Positions 61,878 to 64,000 of a stretch of DNA of 64,000 bases are shown in pieces. How positions within the stretch are numbered: position 1 is the stretch's first letter; every line of letters starts with the position of its first letter. The notes under the pieces are model-generated. The model had not been told where the DNA came from, searched no databases, and was given only the letters and a program-made list of their open reading frames with translations. Made by a program: the position numbers and the translations under genes. Source of the stretch: Nitrospirillum amazonense (GTDB lineage Bacteria; Pseudomonadota; Alphaproteobacteria; Azospirillales; Azospirillaceae); the NCBI RefSeq assembly GCF_007828045.1, contig NZ_VITN01000011.1, positions 1 through 64,000 on the forward strand. Direction: 5' to 3'.

Positions 61878-62909
61878 ATGGATCGCACCCGTCCCAACCT
61901 CGGGCCAATATATGACACCGGTTTCCATGCGTTTGTGAAGAGGGCTTTTGCGGCCGGCGTCGTTTGGGCCGTCCTGGTGACCGGGCTTCCGCGTGTCGCC
62001 CTGGCCGATGGTCTGCCCACCCCCTTCCCCATCTGGCCCGCCGGCGTGGGCCCGGGATCGGAAGGGGTGACGGTGCAGGAGACGGTGGTGGAGCGTAGCG
62101 CCGATCCCGCCGCTTGGCACGACCGCTACACCGTGGGCATCACTCGGCCGCATCTGTCGCTGTACCGCCCGGCCCACCCCAACGGCACCGCCCTGCTGGT
62201 TATGCCGGGCGGCGGCTATCGCAGGGTGGTGGTGGACAAGGAGGGCGATGAGATCGGCCGGCGGCTCAGCGCCGCCGGGGTCACCGTCTTCGTCCTGACC
62301 TATCGCCTGCCGGGCCGCCTGCCGGGCGATGGCCATGTCCACGCCGCCGACGTGCCTCTGCGGGACGCGCAACGCGCCATGCGCCTGATCCGCGCCCGCG
62401 CCGCCGAATGGGGCGTGGACCCGCACAAGGTGGGCGCCATGGGCCTGTCGGCTGGCGGCCATGTCGCGGGCAGCCTGGGCACACGCTATGACACCCCGGT
62501 CTATACGCCGCAGGACGCGGCCGACCGGCTGAGCGCCCGACCCGACTTCCTGGCCCTGGTCTACCCCGTGGTCAGCATGGATCCCGCCATCGCCCACCAG
62601 GGATCGCGCGCCCAGCTGCTGGGCGACAATCCCACCCCGGCGCAGGACGCGGCCTATTCCACGGAGCGGGCGGTGACGGCCCAGACCCCGCCCACCTTCC
62701 TGCTGCACGCCGACGACGACCCGTCGGTGCCGGTGGAGAACAGCCTGCGCTTCTATGCCGCCCTGCATGCCGCCAAGGTCCCGGCCGAACTGCACATTTT
62801 CCAGAAGGGCGGCCACGGTTTCGGCATCCGGGGTGTCGCCAGGCTGCCGGCCGCGGCGTGGCCGGACCTTTACATCGCCTGGGTGCGTGGCCTAGGGATG
62901 ATGCCGTGA
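61878..62909 (+). CDS. Secreted BD-FAE-like alpha/beta hydrolase (acetylesterase)
   Basis: The 343-residue protein has an N-terminal hydrophobic segment (AFAAGVVWAVLVTGLPRVALA). The alpha/beta-hydrolase core has the oxyanion MPGGGYRRV, nucleophile elbow GAMGLSAGGHVAG (Ser191), Asp in LHADDDPSVPVENS and His in KGGHGFGI. It resembles xylan/pectin acetylesterases. GGGAGGACCCG precedes ATG 61878. A start at GTG 61935 would move the operator-like site 61913-61926 to the upstream region but has no ribosome binding site. Confidence 0.85.
   Translation: MDRTRPNLGPIYDTGFHAFVKRAFAAGVVWAVLVTGLPRVALADGLPTPFPIWPAGVGPGSEGVTVQETVVERSADPAAWHDRYTVGITRPHLSLYRPAHPNGTALLVMPGGGYRRVVVDKEGDEIGRRLSAAGVTVFVLTYRLPGRLPGDGHVHAADVPLRDAQRAMRLIRARAAEWGVDPHKVGAMGLSAGGHVAGSLGTRYDTPVYTPQDAADRLSARPDFLALVYPVVSMDPAIAHQGSRAQLLGDNPTPAQDAAYSTERAVTAQTPPTFLLHADDDPSVPVENSLRFYAALHAAKVPAELHIFQKGGHGFGIRGVARLPAAAWPDLYIAWVRGLGMMP
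61913..61926. promoter_or_regulatory. Operator-like site 3
   Basis: TGACACCGGTTTCC matches 12 of 14 bases of the palindrome and has an identical ten-base left half. It is about 87 bp upstream of the esterase start and overlaps the first codons of the hydrolase if its start is 61878. Confidence 0.5.
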
Positions 62910-62941
62910 CGGTCCTTCCGTGCGGGAAAGGCCGCCTTTAA

Positions 62942-62955
62942 TGTCACCGGTGTCA
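62942..62955. promoter_or_regulatory. Operator-like site 4
   Basis: TGTCACCGGTGTCA matches 13 of 14 bases of the palindrome. It lies between the hydrolase stop and the kinase start, about 135 bp before the latter. Confidence 0.6.
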
Positions 62956-63088
62956 ATTGGTCATTGATCCGGTCCGGTCCCGCTGGCACAGTGCGTCGGG
63001 CAAGCCCGCGGCACAGACGGGCCCGGGAGGACGCGTGGGTTGGCCTTGACCACCCCGCGGCAGCGACCAGAATGGATGGCCAGGAGAG

Positions 63089-64000
63089 ATGAACGGAATG
63101 ATGCGCGGTCATGTCGTGGTGTTCGGGGAACTGCTCCTGCGCCTGGCCGCCCCCGGTCATGAGCTGCTGCTGCAAAGCCCCAGCCTGACGGCCCTGTTCG
63201 GCGGGGCGGAGGCGAATGTCGGCGTCGGCTTGGCCCACCTGGGCCATACCGTGCGCGCCGTCAGCACCCTACCCGACAACGCCATCGGCCGCGCCTGCGC
63301 CGGTGAGTTGCGCCGCCATGGTGTCGGCACGGACGGCATCCGCTACGCCGACGGCCGCATGGGCCTGTACTTCCTGTCCGCCGGCGCTGTGACGCGTCCG
63401 TCGGACGTCATCTATGACCGCGCCCGCTCCGCCTTCGCGGAGACCGACCCGGCCGCCTATGACTGGCAGGCGCTGCTGGCCGGGGCCGACTGGCTGCACA
63501 TCTGCGGCATCACCCCCGCCGTCAGCCCGCAGGCCGAGACGGCGGCCCGTGCCGCCTTGCAGGCCGCCCGCGCCCTGGGCCTCAAGATCTCGTTCGACTG
63601 CAACTACCGGCAGAAGCTGTGGACGGCACGCGGCGGCAACGCCCCGGCCATCCTGCGCGGCTTCATCGAGCAATGCGACCTGCTGTTCGCCAATGAGCGC
63701 GACGCCGCGCTGCTGCTGGACCTGGATGTGGACAGGCTGGAGGAGGCGGCGCGCTTCCCCGCCGCAGCCCGGGCCCTGTTCGACGCCTGCCCGCGCCTGC
63801 AGACCATCGCCACCACGGTGCGCAGCCACCATGGCGTGGACCAGCAGGACTTCTACGGCAAGCTCGCCACCCGGCACAGCCTGCACCAGAGCCGCACCCA
63901 CGCGCTGGCCGGCATCGTCGACCGCATCGGCAGCGGCGACGCCTATGCCGCGGGCCTGCTGCACGGCCTGATGCGAGGATGGGAGCCTGACCGGGCCCTG
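63089..64000 (+). CDS. kdgK: 2-keto-3-deoxygluconate kinase (partial, C-terminus beyond window)
   Basis: This PfkB-type sugar kinase runs off the right edge (304 codons seen, normal length about 340). The N-terminus VVVFGELLLRLAAPGHELL and the GGAEANVGVGLAHLGH motif match KDG kinase. The signature DRIGSGDAYAAGLLHGL includes the catalytic Asp. It phosphorylates 2-keto-3-deoxygluconate to KDPG, the last common step of hexuronate/pectin catabolism. An operator-like palindrome is about 135 bp upstream. ATG 63089 is chosen; ATG 63098 or 63101 could also be used. Confidence 0.85.
   Translation, partial: MNGMMRGHVVVFGELLLRLAAPGHELLLQSPSLTALFGGAEANVGVGLAHLGHTVRAVSTLPDNAIGRACAGELRRHGVGTDGIRYADGRMGLYFLSAGAVTRPSDVIYDRARSAFAETDPAAYDWQALLAGADWLHICGITPAVSPQAETAARAALQAARALGLKISFDCNYRQKLWTARGGNAPAILRGFIEQCDLLFANERDAALLLDLDVDRLEEAARFPAAARALFDACPRLQTIATTVRSHHGVDQQDFYGKLATRHSLHQSRTHALAGIVDRIGSGDAYAAGLLHGLMRGWEPDRAL

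Overview
The window is high-GC DNA from an alphaproteobacterium, most likely Rhodospirillales/Azospirillaceae (Azospirillum- or Nitrospirillum-like). This is an inference from a NepR/EcfG-type stress module, a phasin, a ClpS-ClpA pair, a two-component-rich gene set and a Caulobacter/Xanthomonas-type TonB receptor. No rRNA, tRNA, CRISPR array or complete insertion sequence was found. Positions 1-91 look like the 5' end of a group II intron on the minus strand, abutting a terminator-like hairpin.

Regions. 0.3-6.4 kb: housekeeping and regulatory genes (Crp/Fnr-like protein, ArfB, HI0933-type flavoprotein, fatty acid hydroxylase, RlmM-like methyltransferase, LuxR-type response regulator). 7-10.9 kb: nucleotide-sugar block galU, ugd and a phosphomannomutase/phosphoglucomutase, supplying UDP-glucose, UDP-glucuronate and hexose-1-phosphates for surface polysaccharide. 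10.9-17.3 kb: CPBP protease, D-Ala-D-Ala carboxypeptidase with SPOR domain, phasin, clpS-clpA. 17.4-24.7 kb: lone receiver divergent from a giant propeller sensor kinase, then a secreted M28 peptidase and a secreted GH18 protein. 24.7-28.4 kb: VapBC-like pair, SufR-like regulator divergent from an MFS exporter with palindromic operator, Spy-like periplasmic protein. 28.6-35.9 kb: REC-DUF3369-kinase-REC-Hpt protein, a ProQ-domain protein with an IF-2-like N-terminus, an XRE regulator, a chemoreceptor.

36.0-41.8 kb holds two paralogous copies of one module: an AT3 membrane acyltransferase divergent from a membrane-anchored LytTR regulator, with an HWE-type PAS kinase between the copies. Directly next to it (41.85-43.24 kb) lie a putative pore-forming toxin and a membrane immunity protein with overlapping stop/start codons. 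These are the best candidates for under-described biology here.

43.4-51.3 kb: enzymes and a truncated sialidase fragment, then a DGPF/YCII gene - ECF42 sigma factor - VOC - AHSA1 cluster and a PfpI protease. 51.3-53.7 kb: NepR-like anti-sigma factor divergent from an EcfG-type sigma factor, followed by very small stress-type genes. 54-56.5 kb: AraC regulator, SlyX, nitronate monooxygenase, secreted proline-rich protein. 56.7-64 kb: probable carbohydrate (perhaps uronate/pectin) utilisation locus with a TonB receptor, two secreted esterases and a 2-keto-3-deoxygluconate kinase cut by the window end. Four near-copies of the palindrome TGACACCGGTGTCA punctuate this locus and suggest one local regulon.
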